A stretch of DNA of 64,000 nt from JBKQVT01 sp963804825 (GTDB taxonomy: Bacteria > Planctomycetota > Planctomycetia > Pirellulales > Thermoguttaceae): NCBI GenBank assembly GCA_963804825.1, contig CAWDRV010000003.1, positions 1,674,001-1,738,000 on the forward strand, in the 5' to 3' direction. A program made the position numbers and the translations under genes. The notes beneath the pieces were generated by a model. The model did no database searches. It was not told the origin of the DNA and saw nothing but the letters and a program-made list of their open reading frames with translations. Each line of letters starts with the position of its first letter. Position 1 is the stretch's first letter. Below are positions 1 to 9,552 of this stretch, one piece after another.

Positions 1-211
1 TCGTGTTGCCGATGCAACTTTTTGGTGAGCCGATACGTATGCCCGTTCGGCGCCTGAATTAAAGACTCTGGCCGCGTGTATAGCCGCTGAATGGCCCGGC
101 TTGCCGAGCTGCAACGGATCACACAACCCGGAGTCCAGGCTGCCCTCTTTAGCAATAACGGGCTCTCAAAATAGCATCGCCACGGCATTACGGTGGAGGA
201 CCTTTTTCTTG

Positions 212-238
212 GTGCCACGGCTGACACAGCCGTGGCAC
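212..238. repeat. Perfect 12-bp hairpin repeat
   Basis: GTGCCACGGCTG and CAGCCGTGGCAC flank a 3-base loop, just upstream of the larE start. The arms resemble the hairpin inside the repeat at 47427-47562, so this is probably a REP-type repeat. There is no T-run, so I do not call it a terminator. Confidence 0.7.
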
Positions 239-259
239 GCGATCCCAATCCTTCCTGCC

Positions 260-1114
260 ATGACGGAACTTTCCGCGGAACTGACGGCCCGGCGCGATCG
301 CCTGCTGGAAATGCTGCGAAGCTACGGCAGTTGCGCGGTGGCGTTTTCGGGCGGGCTGGACAGCACGGTGCTGGCCAAGGCGGCCCAGCTCGCGTTGGGC
401 CCCAGTGCGGTCGCCGTCACGGGCACCAGCGCCAGCCTGGCGGCCGGCGAACTGGACCAGTGCCGCCAGTTGGCCCGGTTGATCGGTATCCGGCACGAGG
501 TGATCGAGACCGGCGAGTTGTCGAGTCCGCAATACCTCGAGAACACGCCGGACCGCTGTTACTTCTGCAAGACCGAGTTGTTCGTCGAGGTGGAGAAACT
601 GGCGGCGCGGCTGGGCGTGGCCGTCGTCGTGGACGGATCGAACCGCGACGACCGCGGCGAGCACCGGCCCGGGCTTCGGGCCGCCGGAGAGCGCCACGTC
701 CGCAGCCCGTTGGCCGAGTGCGGTTTCACGAAGGGGGAACTTCGCGAGTTGGCGGCGTTCTGGGGGCTGCCGACGTGGAACAAGCCGGCCACGCCCTGCC
801 TCAGCAGCCGCATCGCCTACGGAGAGCCGGTCACGCCGGAGCGGCTGGCGATGATCGACCAGGCCGAGGCGTACTTGCGCGGCCGGGGCTTCCAGCCGTT
901 GCGGGTGCGTTACCACAAGGGCGACATGGCGCGGATCGAAGTCGCGTCCGAGGGACTTGCGAAGTTCGCCGATGCCGAGTTTCGCCGCCAGGTCGTCGAG
1001 AAGCTCAAGTCGCTGGGGTTCCGCTACGTCTCGCTCGACTTGGAAGGATTTCGCAGCGGCAGTCTCAACGCCGTTCTGCCGCCGGAGAGTCTGCAGATTG
1101 CCGCGAAGAAGTAA
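260..1114 (+). CDS. larE: LarE-type ATP-dependent sulfur transferase, three-cysteine form
   Basis: 284 aa. LarE proteins adenylate a pyridine dinucleotide and insert sulfur during synthesis of the nickel-pincer cofactor of lactate racemase-type enzymes. The PP-loop SGGLDS is at residues 30-35. Three cysteines stand out: C100 and C103 (CYFC) and C180 (TPCLSSR). LarE proteins with a single cysteine give up that sulfur and are used once, while forms with three cysteines are reported to hold a 4Fe-4S cluster, so catalytic turnover is inferred here. The frame stays open upstream to 101, but homology starts at the ATG at 260; no clear ribosome site is visible. LarB, LarC and LarA are not in the window. 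The gene converges on the kinase gene downstream. The family is clear; the cofactor role is inferred. Confidence 0.85.
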   Translation: MTELSAELTARRDRLLEMLRSYGSCAVAFSGGLDSTVLAKAAQLALGPSAVAVTGTSASLAAGELDQCRQLARLIGIRHEVIETGELSSPQYLENTPDRCYFCKTELFVEVEKLAARLGVAVVVDGSNRDDRGEHRPGLRAAGERHVRSPLAECGFTKGELRELAAFWGLPTWNKPATPCLSSRIAYGEPVTPERLAMIDQAEAYLRGRGFQPLRVRYHKGDMARIEVASEGLAKFADAEFRRQVVEKLKSLGFRYVSLDLEGFRSGSLNAVLPPESLQIAAKK

Positions 1115-1169
1115 GGGGCGTGGGGCTTCTTCAATCTCGAATGCGGCTGGTGGCTGCAACCGAATGGAA

Positions 1170-1320
1170 ACAAGGGATTAGGGATTGGAAAGCTGGATTC
1201 CGCACGGAACCGTTGTCGTATCTTTCTTTCATTTGCGAACCTACGAAAACATTCGCGCAGAACGTGCAGAAACCTCAGCCTAAGATTCTAATCCCCAATC
1301 CCCAATCCCTAATCCCCTGT
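1170..1320. repeat. Inverted 19-bp repeat between convergent genes
   Basis: ACAAGGGATTAGGGATTGG at 1170-1188 is matched, with one difference, by its reverse complement at 1302-1320. The rest of the 213-bp gap between larE and the kinase gene shows nothing else. It could form a bidirectional stem at the 3' ends, but the 113-base loop makes termination doubtful. Similar GGGATT(T)AGGG units recur at 16252-16320. Confidence 0.5.
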
Positions 1321-1327
1321 CCGCTGT

Positions 1328-2881
1328 TCACAGCTTGTTGCTCAGGACGGCCGCCACGACGATTGCCGCGGCCACCAGCAGCCCGACCGCAATGGCGATC
1401 CACATCCAGGCGGGCACGGGGTTTTCTTGACGCCGGCGATAGGCGGCCATTTGCTCGTCGGTCACCGGCGGCGTCGGGTTGCGCGGGCGACTGGCCGCCA
1501 GCAGATCGTCGATGGGAATGACGAATTCCGAGGCCGGCCGACCCTCGGTCTCCAGGGGCTTGGCCATGGGGAGGTGTTTGGCCTCCCGGATCTTGCGGCC
1601 GATCTTGGACTCGGAAAGATCGCTCGCCCTGGCCTGCGCGGGCAAGGGCGGCGGCCCTTTGACGGTGGAACGGCCGAGGTCGGCCATCGTGTCGGTCAAG
1701 GCCGTGTCTTGACGGGGTTTGCCCAGCGTAGCCGGGCGGGCGCCCTTGCCGCCCAGATCGCGGCGGGCCACCGGCAGCCCGTGGGGCGACGATGTCCCCG
1801 CGCGAGGCCACGAGCCGCTGCCGTCGAGCAAGGAACTGCCATGTCCGTGGGCCACGAGCCAGTCGGCCAGCGCATCGGCGACCTCTTGGGCCGTCTGATA
1901 GCGGCGATCGAGCTTCTTGGCCATCATCCTGTTGCAGATCTCGATCAGGTCCGCCGCGATGTCGGGACGCTCCAGGCCGATGTCCGGCGGCGGCGTCTTC
2001 TGGTGCGCCATCAAACGTTGCGGCAGCGTGCCCTCGGGAAACGGAGGATGACCCGTCAGCAAGTAGTACAAGGAGCACCCGAGGCTGTAGATGTCGGTCC
2101 GCGCGTTGACATTATGACTGTTCAGCGCCTGTTCCGGCGACAGGTAGTCGGCGGTCCCCAGCACGTTTTCGTCGTACGCCACCGTCAGCGAGGCGCGGTC
2201 CTCGTCGGCGAAGCAGGCCAACCCCAAGTCGAGCACCTTGACGACGTTCTTGCGGTCCACCAACAGGTTGGCCGGCTTGACGTCGCGGTGGATCAGGCCG
2301 GCCTGGTGGGCATGGGCCAGTCCCTCGGCGGCCTGGCGGATGTACTCCGCGGCCACGGCGGGCTCCAGCGGACCGTCCTGCTTGACGATCTGCTGCAGGT
2401 CGCGCCCCTCGACGTATTCCATCACCAGGTAATGGATGCCGCCTTCGTTGTCAACGTCGTACGCCCGCACGATGTTGCGGTGGTCCAAGGCGGCGGCCGC
2501 CTGGGCCTCGCGGTGAAAGCGGGCCAGGTACGACGTGTCGTCGACGCGACTCTTCGGCAGCACCTTGATCGCCACCCGACGCTGCATGAGGATGTGCTCG
2601 GCCAGGTAGACCCTGCTCATGCCGCCGGCGCCCAACTCGGCCAGCAGTTTGTACTTTCCCAGCAGGAAGCCGCGATAGCGGCCTTCCAGCAGCCGGTCCG
2701 CCTGCCACCGGGTGAGCAGGCCGGCGTCGACCAGACCGTTGGCGACGAAGTCGGTGTCGGCGAGCGGCTCCCGGCCCGCCTTCTGCCTCAGTTCCGACAG
2801 CACGGCGACCAGTTGGCTTTCTTCCACCAACCGGCTGCGGCGCACCAAGTCAAGAAAAGTATCGACGCTTAATCTGGTCAT
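1328..2881 (-). CDS. Tail-anchored eukaryotic-type Ser/Thr protein kinase
   Basis: 517 aa. Phosphorylates Ser/Thr on unknown targets. An N-terminal helical region of about 70 residues precedes the kinase domain (about 75-340). Visible kinase elements are the glycine loop GAGGMS (85-90), VAIK with K106, the catalytic HRDVKPAN (from 198), DLG in place of DFG (218-220) and LSPEQ in the activation segment. A proline-rich linker follows, and then one membrane helix at the extreme C-terminus (about 490-512) that leaves only about five residues outside. The enzyme should therefore sit on the inner membrane face without an external sensor domain. The ATG at 2881 was chosen over upstream in-frame ATGs because the conserved text begins there. 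No phosphatase gene is adjacent. Confidence 0.88.
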   Translation of the reverse strand: MTRLSVDTFLDLVRRSRLVEESQLVAVLSELRQKAGREPLADTDFVANGLVDAGLLTRWQADRLLEGRYRGFLLGKYKLLAELGAGGMSRVYLAEHILMQRRVAIKVLPKSRVDDTSYLARFHREAQAAAALDHRNIVRAYDVDNEGGIHYLVMEYVEGRDLQQIVKQDGPLEPAVAAEYIRQAAEGLAHAHQAGLIHRDVKPANLLVDRKNVVKVLDLGLACFADEDRASLTVAYDENVLGTADYLSPEQALNSHNVNARTDIYSLGCSLYYLLTGHPPFPEGTLPQRLMAHQKTPPPDIGLERPDIAADLIEICNRMMAKKLDRRYQTAQEVADALADWLVAHGHGSSLLDGSGSWPRAGTSSPHGLPVARRDLGGKGARPATLGKPRQDTALTDTMADLGRSTVKGPPPLPAQARASDLSESKIGRKIREAKHLPMAKPLETEGRPASEFVIPIDDLLAASRPRNPTPPVTDEQMAAYRRRQENPVPAWMWIAIAVGLLVAAAIVVAAVLSNKL

Positions 2882-3060
2882 GCTTGCCCAGCGACTCTTC
2901 GGACCGATCCTTCGGCTGCCGCCGCATGGGGGCCCACGGATCACTCGTTCCCTGCACGAGCAGCACCCACACGGCAGTCCCGCTCCATCGCTCCCAGCCC
3001 AGCAGCCTTTATGATAGCACAGAATCGCGAAGAATACTAGCGGGCGGCATGTCCGAAGGG

Positions 3061-3153
3061 TGAGCCCCGGGCGTCAGCCCGGGGATGCGTGTCAATTCGT
3101 CGCTGGGCGGTGGGCATCGCAATGCCCATCCCCGGGCTGACGCCCGGGGCTCA
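3061..3153. repeat. Paired inverted REP repeat (REPIN-like)
   Basis: Two copies of a palindromic unit (GAGCCCCGGGCGTC and AGCCCGGGGATG halves) lie in inverted orientation at 3061-3086 and 3128-3153. The same unit, with TAAG in the middle, recurs as a pair at 39499-39590 and singly inside the TolC-like gene near 23961. The right unit contains the TGA stop of the neighbouring minus-strand gene. Confidence 0.8.
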
Positions 3154-4830
3154 ACGCCGGGGCTCCGTCGCCGTGCCCGGCAGATCGCGTGGACCGTTCT
3201 TGGTGTAGAGCGGCAGATAGCGATAGTAGACCTCCAACGTCAGGGTGGACAAGCTGGTCATCATGTGCCGGCCGCCTTGGCTGCCCCATTGGTCCTTGGC
3301 CGGACCGTCGGGATCCCAACTCCCCCGGGCGCAGCGATGGGAATCGACGTTCTGCGTTTCGACCAGCAGCCGTTTCATCTTCCGGTTCCAGGTATCCCAG
3401 GACTGGTCGTGGATATTGTGCATGACCATCGTGGCATAGTACCAGTAGTAGAGGTTGTGGGCGCTCGGCTCCGGGAGGTGGGCCAAGAGGTACTTCGCGC
3501 CGTCGGTCATCAACGGATCGTCGGCCTTGGCGCCCAGGTATTGGCGGCAGAGCAGGCCGACGGCGGTCATCGTCGGCGAGGCGTCGCCGCCGGGCTGGTA
3601 GCAGAATTCGCCGCCGTGGTAGCCTTTGGCGACGGAGTCGAGGAATTTTCCGGCCCCTTGCATGGTGGAAGCGTCGACGCTCAGGCCGGCCGTCTGCGCG
3701 CTTCGCAGGGCCATGACTTGCCAGCCGACGACCGAGGTGTCGCCCTCCTCGCCGGGGTGATAGCGCCAGCCGCCGGTCTGGCGGTTCTGCGCCGCTTGGA
3801 TGAATTGGACCGCCGACCGGGCCGCATCGCGGAGGTGCGTGTCGGACGTCATGCCATAGGCTTCGCACAAGGCGATGGTCGCCAAGGCGTGGGCGTACAT
3901 CTGATGCGGACAGCCTGCCGACAGGTCGCCGTCGGACTTCTGATGCCTCATGAGCCACAGCAAGCCGTTGCCAACGACGCGAGAGTGGGCGCCGCTGCGA
4001 TGGGTTTCGCCGTGGGCGAGGAACGGCAGCACCCCCATCGCCGTGGCTGCGGCGTCGGCGTCGACGTTGCCTGGTCCGGTGCAACTGGTGTCCGTGCAGC
4101 GGCTGTGGAAGTCCTTCAGGCTCCAATTGCCGTCGGGCAGTTGATGGCGGGCGAGCCACTCCAGCGCGATCCGCACGGCGTATTCCGTTACGGGGTATCC
4201 GTCGAATTCCCCGATGATGGTTTTTCTACGCCCGTGGCCCGGTCCGTATCCCGGTCCTCGCAGGCCGTAGGGGCCAAGGTCTTTTGCGTCGGTTGGAACT
4301 TGACCCGGGCCATCCACCTGGGCGCCGGGGCCCGTTGTCGAAACGTGGAAGCCACCCTTGCCGCCGCCGAACAGCCCCGGCATGACCAGCGGCGTGCCGT
4401 CGCCGCCCATGACGAAGTCCTTTCGATCGTCGAAGTCGCCACCGATCTGGCTCGGACGGCCGGGTCCCTCTTCATACGTGTACGGCGGCGGCTTGTCCGG
4501 CAGAATCTCCGGCAGAGTGAATTGCTTCTCTTCCGGCGGGGTCGCTGGTTGTTCGGGCTCTGGCATCGAGAATGTGATCGGCTCCGGCGGCGGCTGTTTC
4601 GGCGCCGGCGCGGACACGTCGATGACGGTCGGGTCTTCCACGACCACGACGCGCGCCGCGCGTTCGCCCAGCAGCAGCAAGGCCGAAATCGCCAGCAGGT
4701 GAAACGTGAAACTGCCCGCGTACCAGACGAATTCCGTCTGAAACCATTCCATGAACCGTTCCGACCACGTCTCGGAATACTCCCCCCGGCGATCCTCCAG
4801 CAGCGTGGCATTGCTCGTCGTTTGGACCAT
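3151..4830 (-). CDS. Membrane-anchored squalene-cyclase/prenyltransferase-repeat protein
   Basis: 559 aa. One membrane helix near residues 35-55 is followed by a Pro/Glu-rich linker (about 65-110), a glycine-rich stretch, and an alpha-alpha-barrel domain from about 190 to the end. Typical repeat phrases are visible: LARHQLPDGNWSL, HQKSDGDLSAGC, QTGGWRYHP, GGEFCYQPGG. The DxDD acid motif of true squalene-hopene cyclases is not seen, so enzymatic cyclisation is not claimed; planctomycetes carry many such proteins of unknown role. The ATG at 4830 was chosen because GGAGGAGG lies about 10 bases upstream; longer in-frame ATGs lack this. Its stop codon lies inside a REP unit. Confidence 0.8.
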   Translation of the reverse strand: MVQTTSNATLLEDRRGEYSETWSERFMEWFQTEFVWYAGSFTFHLLAISALLLLGERAARVVVVEDPTVIDVSAPAPKQPPPEPITFSMPEPEQPATPPEEKQFTLPEILPDKPPPYTYEEGPGRPSQIGGDFDDRKDFVMGGDGTPLVMPGLFGGGKGGFHVSTTGPGAQVDGPGQVPTDAKDLGPYGLRGPGYGPGHGRRKTIIGEFDGYPVTEYAVRIALEWLARHQLPDGNWSLKDFHSRCTDTSCTGPGNVDADAAATAMGVLPFLAHGETHRSGAHSRVVGNGLLWLMRHQKSDGDLSAGCPHQMYAHALATIALCEAYGMTSDTHLRDAARSAVQFIQAAQNRQTGGWRYHPGEEGDTSVVGWQVMALRSAQTAGLSVDASTMQGAGKFLDSVAKGYHGGEFCYQPGGDASPTMTAVGLLCRQYLGAKADDPLMTDGAKYLLAHLPEPSAHNLYYWYYATMVMHNIHDQSWDTWNRKMKRLLVETQNVDSHRCARGSWDPDGPAKDQWGSQGGRHMMTSLSTLTLEVYYRYLPLYTKNGPRDLPGTATEPRR

Positions 4831-5201
4831 GATTCCTACCTCCTCCCAGCGCGGCGAGGACCTCTTGAAGAAAAGCCGGCGGTCCTCTGGCATCCGGTCA
4901 GTCCGCGTGGACTGTGCCTCCACCCTGAGAATCGCGGGAAAAACGCGGATTATTGCGGGGAATAGTTGCGCCGGTTTTCACGAATAGTTGGATGGGATTG
5001 CGGATCGCAGGTGACATTTGCCCCAAAGCATCGTACAATTGCGGGAGGCTCGCCTCGTGGGGCGGGCGAGCCGTTCTGAGTCGCCTTCCCACTGAAACCC
5101 GCGCGGCCCGAGCGAAAACGAAGCCTGTTTTCCCAATGGGTCAACGTGCGGCGGACCGACGGGTTTGAGGGGGAAACCGGGAAGAAAACCGCAGCGGAAC
5201 C
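4831..5201. other. Divergent intergenic region, no gene seen
   Basis: This 371-bp stretch separates the squalene-cyclase-repeat gene (leftward) from the zinc-ribbon/DUF1559-like gene (rightward), so it should hold both promoters. I see the strong ribosome site of the leftward gene at about 4840-4848 but no convincing -35/-10 pair, hairpin or conserved small ORF. Confidence 0.5.
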
Positions 5202-8200
5202 GTGGAAAAGGCACTATTTTCCATCACCTGTACGACCTGTCGTGCCCGGCTGAAGGTGCGCAATGCCGCGGCGATCGGCTCGATCCTGGAATGCCCCAAA
5301 TGTGGCAGCATGGTCCAGGTCCTTCCGCCCGAGGGCTGGCCGCCCGACAAGGCGGAAAGTGGCGTGAAAACTGAGCCGGGGGCACCGGCCCCAGGAACTG
5401 GCGTTGGCAAGCGGCCGCCGCCGCGGTCTCCAACGCTTCCACTTCCGGCGGCCAAGGGCGATCCGTCGTCGCTCTCGGGCGGCCCGCCGCCGATTCCTCC
5501 GCCCAAACCGGTTCCTGCGGCCAAACCGGTTCCTGCAAAATCCCCGGGGGCGAAGCGCACCGCCGACGGTCTGCCGGCAAGCCGCGATCCGTCGTTGCTG
5601 GCGGGCAGTTCGACCGTGCTGGCCGCGGCATTCTGTTCGACGCCCGACGCGGCGCCGCCGATGGGGCCGGCCGATGTTCCGGGGCTGCCGCCGGTGGCAG
5701 CGGCGGACGCCGCAGCGGCCGTCGTGGCCATCGCCTCGCCGCTGGAGATGGGGCTTGGGCTTGAAGCCCCTCCGGCCGCGTCGTGGACCGGTTGGTTCGG
5801 GTTGACAAAGGTCGCGTGGGCGCAGTGGCTGCTGCTGGGATCCGCCCCGCTGGTCGGCTTGGGGCTCATCTTGGGCGTCTATTGGCTGGTCGCCGGGGGC
5901 CGCCATGTCGAACCCGTCGTGGAGCCGTCGGAAACAAAAGTGGCTGCGCAACCCGCGCCGACCGTGCCGAAGCCGGCGCCCAAGCCGCTCAAAGCCCTCT
6001 GGGATCGCCGTTGGCTGCCCGATCGCGCGGCCTTGGTGTTCCGTGTGCGCGGCGCGCAATTGGCGTCTCAGCCGCAGGTGGAGAAGTCGATCCGCCAGTT
6101 CGATCCGCAATGGCGCGTCTCGATCGGCCCCATGCTGCGCAGCCTGGGGCTTACGCCCGACAGCGTGCAGCGGCTGACCTGGGCTTCGAGCGACCTGGCC
6201 GTCTGGCCGGAGCGAAGCGTGGTGGTCCTCGAATTGGCGCCGGGACATGATACCGACACCCTGGCGCATCTCGGCGAAGCAGCCGACGTGGGCATGGCCG
6301 ACCTGGTGTGCCGCCGCACGGCCGGCGCCGCCTGGCCGCATCCGCTCGTCGTGGTCGATCGCCAGACCGTGGTGACCGGGGACGAATCGCTGTTGCGCGG
6401 CCTGGCGCAGCGGACCGACGCCCACTTGGAGAGCGCGGCGTTGGACCGACTGCTTGCCGTCGTCGCCCCCGACGCCGATGCCCTGCTGCTGGTCGACCTG
6501 GCGGCGGCCCGGGCGGCCCATTGGAAACTGCCCACCGCACTGCTGGACGTATGGCCGGCGCAGAAACGCTCGTGGCGCGACCTTTGGGACATTCCCGTCG
6601 GCGCGGGCTGCACCCTGTATTGGTCCGATCCGCGGCGGAGCGAGGTGGTGTTGGTTTGCGAAAGCGAGACGGCCGCCGACAAGGTCCGCCTGGACTTGGA
6701 CGGTTTGCTTCCGGCGGTCAAACGCTTGCTGCCCAAACAGTTCGAAGCGCTCCAGGACGCCCTGGAAGCGAGCAAGCTGGCCCCGGCCGCCGCCGATCCC
6801 TATCGGACGGTGCTGGAAGAAGGCCGCAGTGCCCTGGAGACCGCCCAAGTGCAGGCGGGCGACGGCATGGTTTGGCTGCGATGGAACTGGCCGCAGCCGC
6901 CGCTGACGCTGGCCGCCGCGGCCATCGACGGCTTTCCCGTCATGCGCGCCGATTGGCTGGCGGCGGGCCGCGTCGTCGATGAAGCGAACTATCGCCGCAT
7001 CCTTCTTGGAAACGACCCGAAGCGCGTCCGGGCCGGACTGCTGGGCTATCAAGACGCGGAAGGCCATTTCCCCGCCGGCGCCAGCGGCAGCTCCCTGCTG
7101 CCCCCCGAAACGCGATTGAGCTGGATCGCCGACTTGCTGCCCTATCTGGGCCATCGGGATTGGCATGGGCAGTTGGAGTTCGGCTATTCCTGGAACAGCG
7201 CGCAGAATCGCTCCGTCACCGAGCGGCCGCTGCCGGAAATGATCAACCCGGTGCTCGGCCCGGCGCGGACCGACGCCGGCTTCCCGGTGACGCATTACGT
7301 CGGTGTGGCCGGCGTCGGGCCCGACGCCGGACGCTTGAAGGCCGACGATCCGCGGGCTGGCGTCTTCGGCTACGGCCGCACGACTCGGCCCGACGACATT
7401 ACCCGCGGCACTTCCAATACCCTTGCCATCCTGGGCGCGAGCGACCGCTGCGGCGCCTGGGCGTCCGGCGGCGACGCCACGGTGCGGCCGCTGACCCAGC
7501 GGCCGTACGTGAACGGACCGGACGGGTTCGGCAGCGGCCAGCCCGACGGGATGTTGGCCGGCATGGCCGACGGGTCTGTCCGCTTCATTTCCAAGGACGT
7601 GGATCCCCGCGTGCTGGAGCAGTTGGCGACGATCCGCGGCGGCGACGGCGTCACCGCGGCCGCGTTGGACGTGAAGCCGGCCGGTCCCAAGTCGAACCCG
7701 CCCGGACCGGACGAGACGCCGGAAAAAGGTGAGAACCAACCCGCGGACGAGTCCGCGGCGCCGGAAGCTCCGCCGCACGCGGCCTTGCCCAAGATCGACG
7801 TCGAGGCCCGCCTGGCCGACGCGATTCCCGAGATCGATCTCCCCAATGTGCCGTTGGGCGAAGCGATCGACACGCTCTCCGCGATGAGCACCATTCCGAT
7901 CACGGTCGATCCGGACGCCCTGCTTGCCGCCGGCGTGTCGCTGCGCGATCCGGTGAGCGTCCATCTGACGGCGACCACCGTCGGCAAGGCCCTGGAGGCC
8001 ATACTCGCCAGCCGGAAGCTCAGCTTCCTTGCCGAAGACGGCCGGGTGTTGATCACCAGTCCGGCCGAATATCGCGAAACGCTGCGTCCGGTGCGCTATG
8101 CGGTCGTCGGACCTGACCGGCGGACGAGGCCAAGGCCGTGGCGGAGTTGGCCGCCCTGGTGCAGAAACTCGTGGCGCCCGACTCCTGGCAACCCAACGGC

Positions 8201-8876
8201 GGACGCGGCGCCGTCCGGATCGACCAAGACGCCCTGCTCGTCACCCAGACCGGGGCCGTCCACGACCAGGTCCTCGCCTTCTGCGAAAAGCTGCGCATTG
8301 CGCAGGGCAAGCCGATGCAAAGCCGGCTCGACCCGCGCCGGTTCACGCTGGCCACGCGCCGGGATCGGGCCAAGCCGATGCTGGAGAAAGAGGTGAGCGC
8401 CAACTTCAGCCCCTCCGCACCGCTGGCGACAATCCTCCTCTACCTGAAGAAGCAAACCGGCGCGGAAATACTCGTCGATCGCGCGGCGCTGCGGGCCGCC
8501 GGCGTGACCGACGATCGGCGGGCGTCGCTGAACGTCCAGAAGCAGCCGTTCTCCGCGGCCCTTGTCCAAGTGCTCGATCCGCTCAAGTTGGAGTATCGCG
8601 TTGTCGATCGCGCGGACCATCCAGGTGACGACCCACAAGGCCCTGGCCGCCCGATTGGAGTTGGAGTTCTACCAGGTCGATGCCGCCGCGCCGAAAGGGC
8701 AGGGGATTGCCGCCCTGATCGAGCGGATCAAGAGCCGCGTGGCCGGGCCCACCTGGAGCGACGCCGGCGGCCCCGGGGTGATCCACTTCGATCCGGCCTC
8801 GAATTGCCTGATCGTGCTGCAATCGCAGCCGGCGCAGATCGAACTGGAGGCGCTGCTGGCGGAAAAGGCAAAGTAG
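5202..8876 (+). CDS. Zinc-ribbon / DUF1559-like / secretin-like membrane protein, frameshifted
   Basis: About 1223 aa once three single-base shifts are closed. It starts with GTG. A zinc ribbon (CTTC...CPKC, residues 10-34) leads into a Pro/Ala-rich linker and one membrane helix near 208-228. A large middle domain ends in a DUF1559-like tail (GMLAGMADGSVRFISKDVD, about 785-805). Two STN/secretin-like repeats follow (for example LPNVPLGEAIDTLS, about 880). The reading frame shifts near 8111, 8124 and 8616; deleting A8111, A8124 and A8616 gives a continuous product (RYAVVGLTGGEAKAVAELA, then VVDRAAIQVTTHKAL). The domain mix is typical of planctomycetes. No enzymatic function can be assigned. 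Confidence 0.7.
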
Positions 8877-8937
8877 TTTCCGTCGCGGAAATACCGGTAG
8901 GGGGACGAGCGGAGCGAAGTCCCGCCGTTTTCCGCGG

Positions 8938-9214
8938 GAATCTGGAATTGGGGACAAGAAAACCGGCGTCTTGGCAACGTCACCGCGAGAAATTTCTCAC
9001 GCAAAGGCGCTAAGTCGCAAAGGCGCAAAGGTACGTAAAAGAGGGGGAAAAGGTCGGATTGCCCCACCCGTCGCCGATTTACCAACCACCTTCTGTTTCT
9101 TCTCTTTCTTTGCGCCTGGCGGCTTAGCGCCTTTGCGTGAATCCTCATACCCGAGGACCATGCCATAGCCTTGGTTGTCGTTGGTGTTGTTTCAGCGGAA
9201 TTTCCAGGACACCC
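8938..9214. repeat. MITE-like repeat, copy 1
   Basis: A roughly 277-bp noncoding element with internal inverted arms built on CACGCAAAGGCGC...GCGCCTTTGCGTG. Its right end (GGAATTTCCAGGACACCC) matches the terminal repeat of the copy at 31120-31397. A third copy, inverted and shorter, is at 11120-11345. No transposase is present. Confidence 0.75.
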
Positions 9215-9276
9215 GAGTTATTTTTCTTGGACGACGGCTAGGAAACGGCAAAACGGCGAAACGGCCAAAAATTCGC

Positions 9277-9304
9277 TTGCTTTTTTGGCAGCCGTATGTA
9301 AGAA
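9277..9304 (+). promoter_or_regulatory. Candidate promoter for the aroF leader transcript
   Basis: TTGCTT at 9277-9282 and TAAGAA at 9299-9304 are 16 bases apart, about 35 bases before the leader peptide. The match to sigma-70 consensus is only fair (4 of 6 in each box), but the position fits an attenuated leader RNA. Confidence 0.35.
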
Positions 9305-9341
9305 TGGAAGTGTTACGCAAGTTCTCCCGCTCCGGGTGACG

Positions 9342-9428
9342 ATGAGTAATATAATGAGTCTGATTCGCACCACCTCTTATTGGTACTGGTTTAGCCCGCC
9401 CGGTCGCGGGGTCGGAGGTGGTGTGTAA
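9342..9428 (+). CDS. Aromatic leader peptide of the DAHP synthase attenuator
   Basis: 28 aa from the ATG at 9342, or 24 aa from the in-frame ATG at 9354; the stop TAA is at 9426-9428. Five consecutive aromatic codons, Tyr-Trp-Tyr-Trp-Phe, lie at 9378-9392. The ORF is immediately followed by a strong intrinsic terminator and then by the gene for the first enzyme of aromatic amino acid synthesis. This matches the design of trp/phe-type leader peptides, in which ribosome stalling on scarce charged tRNAs reads amino acid supply. GGGTGA just before 9342 may serve as ribosome site. The peptide itself probably has no other function. Confidence 0.85.
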   Translation: MSNIMSLIRTTSYWYWFSPPGRGVGGGV

Positions 9429-9488
9429 TCCCAGGACACAACCAACAAAAGACCAAAGCCCCGAGACCCACGCGGATCTCGGGGCTTT
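9366..9488 (+). promoter_or_regulatory. Transcription attenuator (competing RNA hairpins)
   Basis: Three mutually competing pairings can be drawn. (1) 9366-9376 (with CACCACCTC) pairs with 9415-9425 (GAGGTGGTG), closing a loop that contains the five aromatic codons. (2) An antiterminator: 9405-9413 (CGCGGGGTC) pairs with 9465-9474 (GACCCACGCG) with one bulged A. (3) The terminator stem 9455-9466/9477-9488. A ribosome stalled on the aromatic codons would mask the 5' arm of (1), leave 9405-9413 free and allow (2), which takes part of the terminator's 5' arm. A ribosome at the stop codon would cover 9405-9413 and permit (3). The pairings were found by eye, not by folding. Confidence 0.75.
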
Positions 9489-9492
9489 TTTT
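9455..9492 (+). terminator. Intrinsic terminator in the aroF leader
   Basis: A 12-bp perfect stem (AAAGCCCCGAGA / TCTCGGGGCTTT) with a 10-base loop runs straight into seven T residues (9486-9492). It lies between the leader peptide and the aroF start, so it must be conditional if aroF is expressed from the upstream promoter. Confidence 0.9.
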
Positions 9493-9552
9493 GTTTCCGG
9501 CGACTGGGACCGGAGACAAGCACGCCAGGGACCGCGAACTAGGAGGTTTCTC

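Noticed and set aside
212..238. Terminator or riboswitch before larE
   Set aside because: The hairpin has no T-run and no second structure, and resembles repeat arms elsewhere in the window.
5214..7964. Open frame of 916 codons on the minus strand
   Set aside because: Antisense shadow of the zinc-ribbon/DUF1559-like gene, rich in Arg, Gly and His with no family features.
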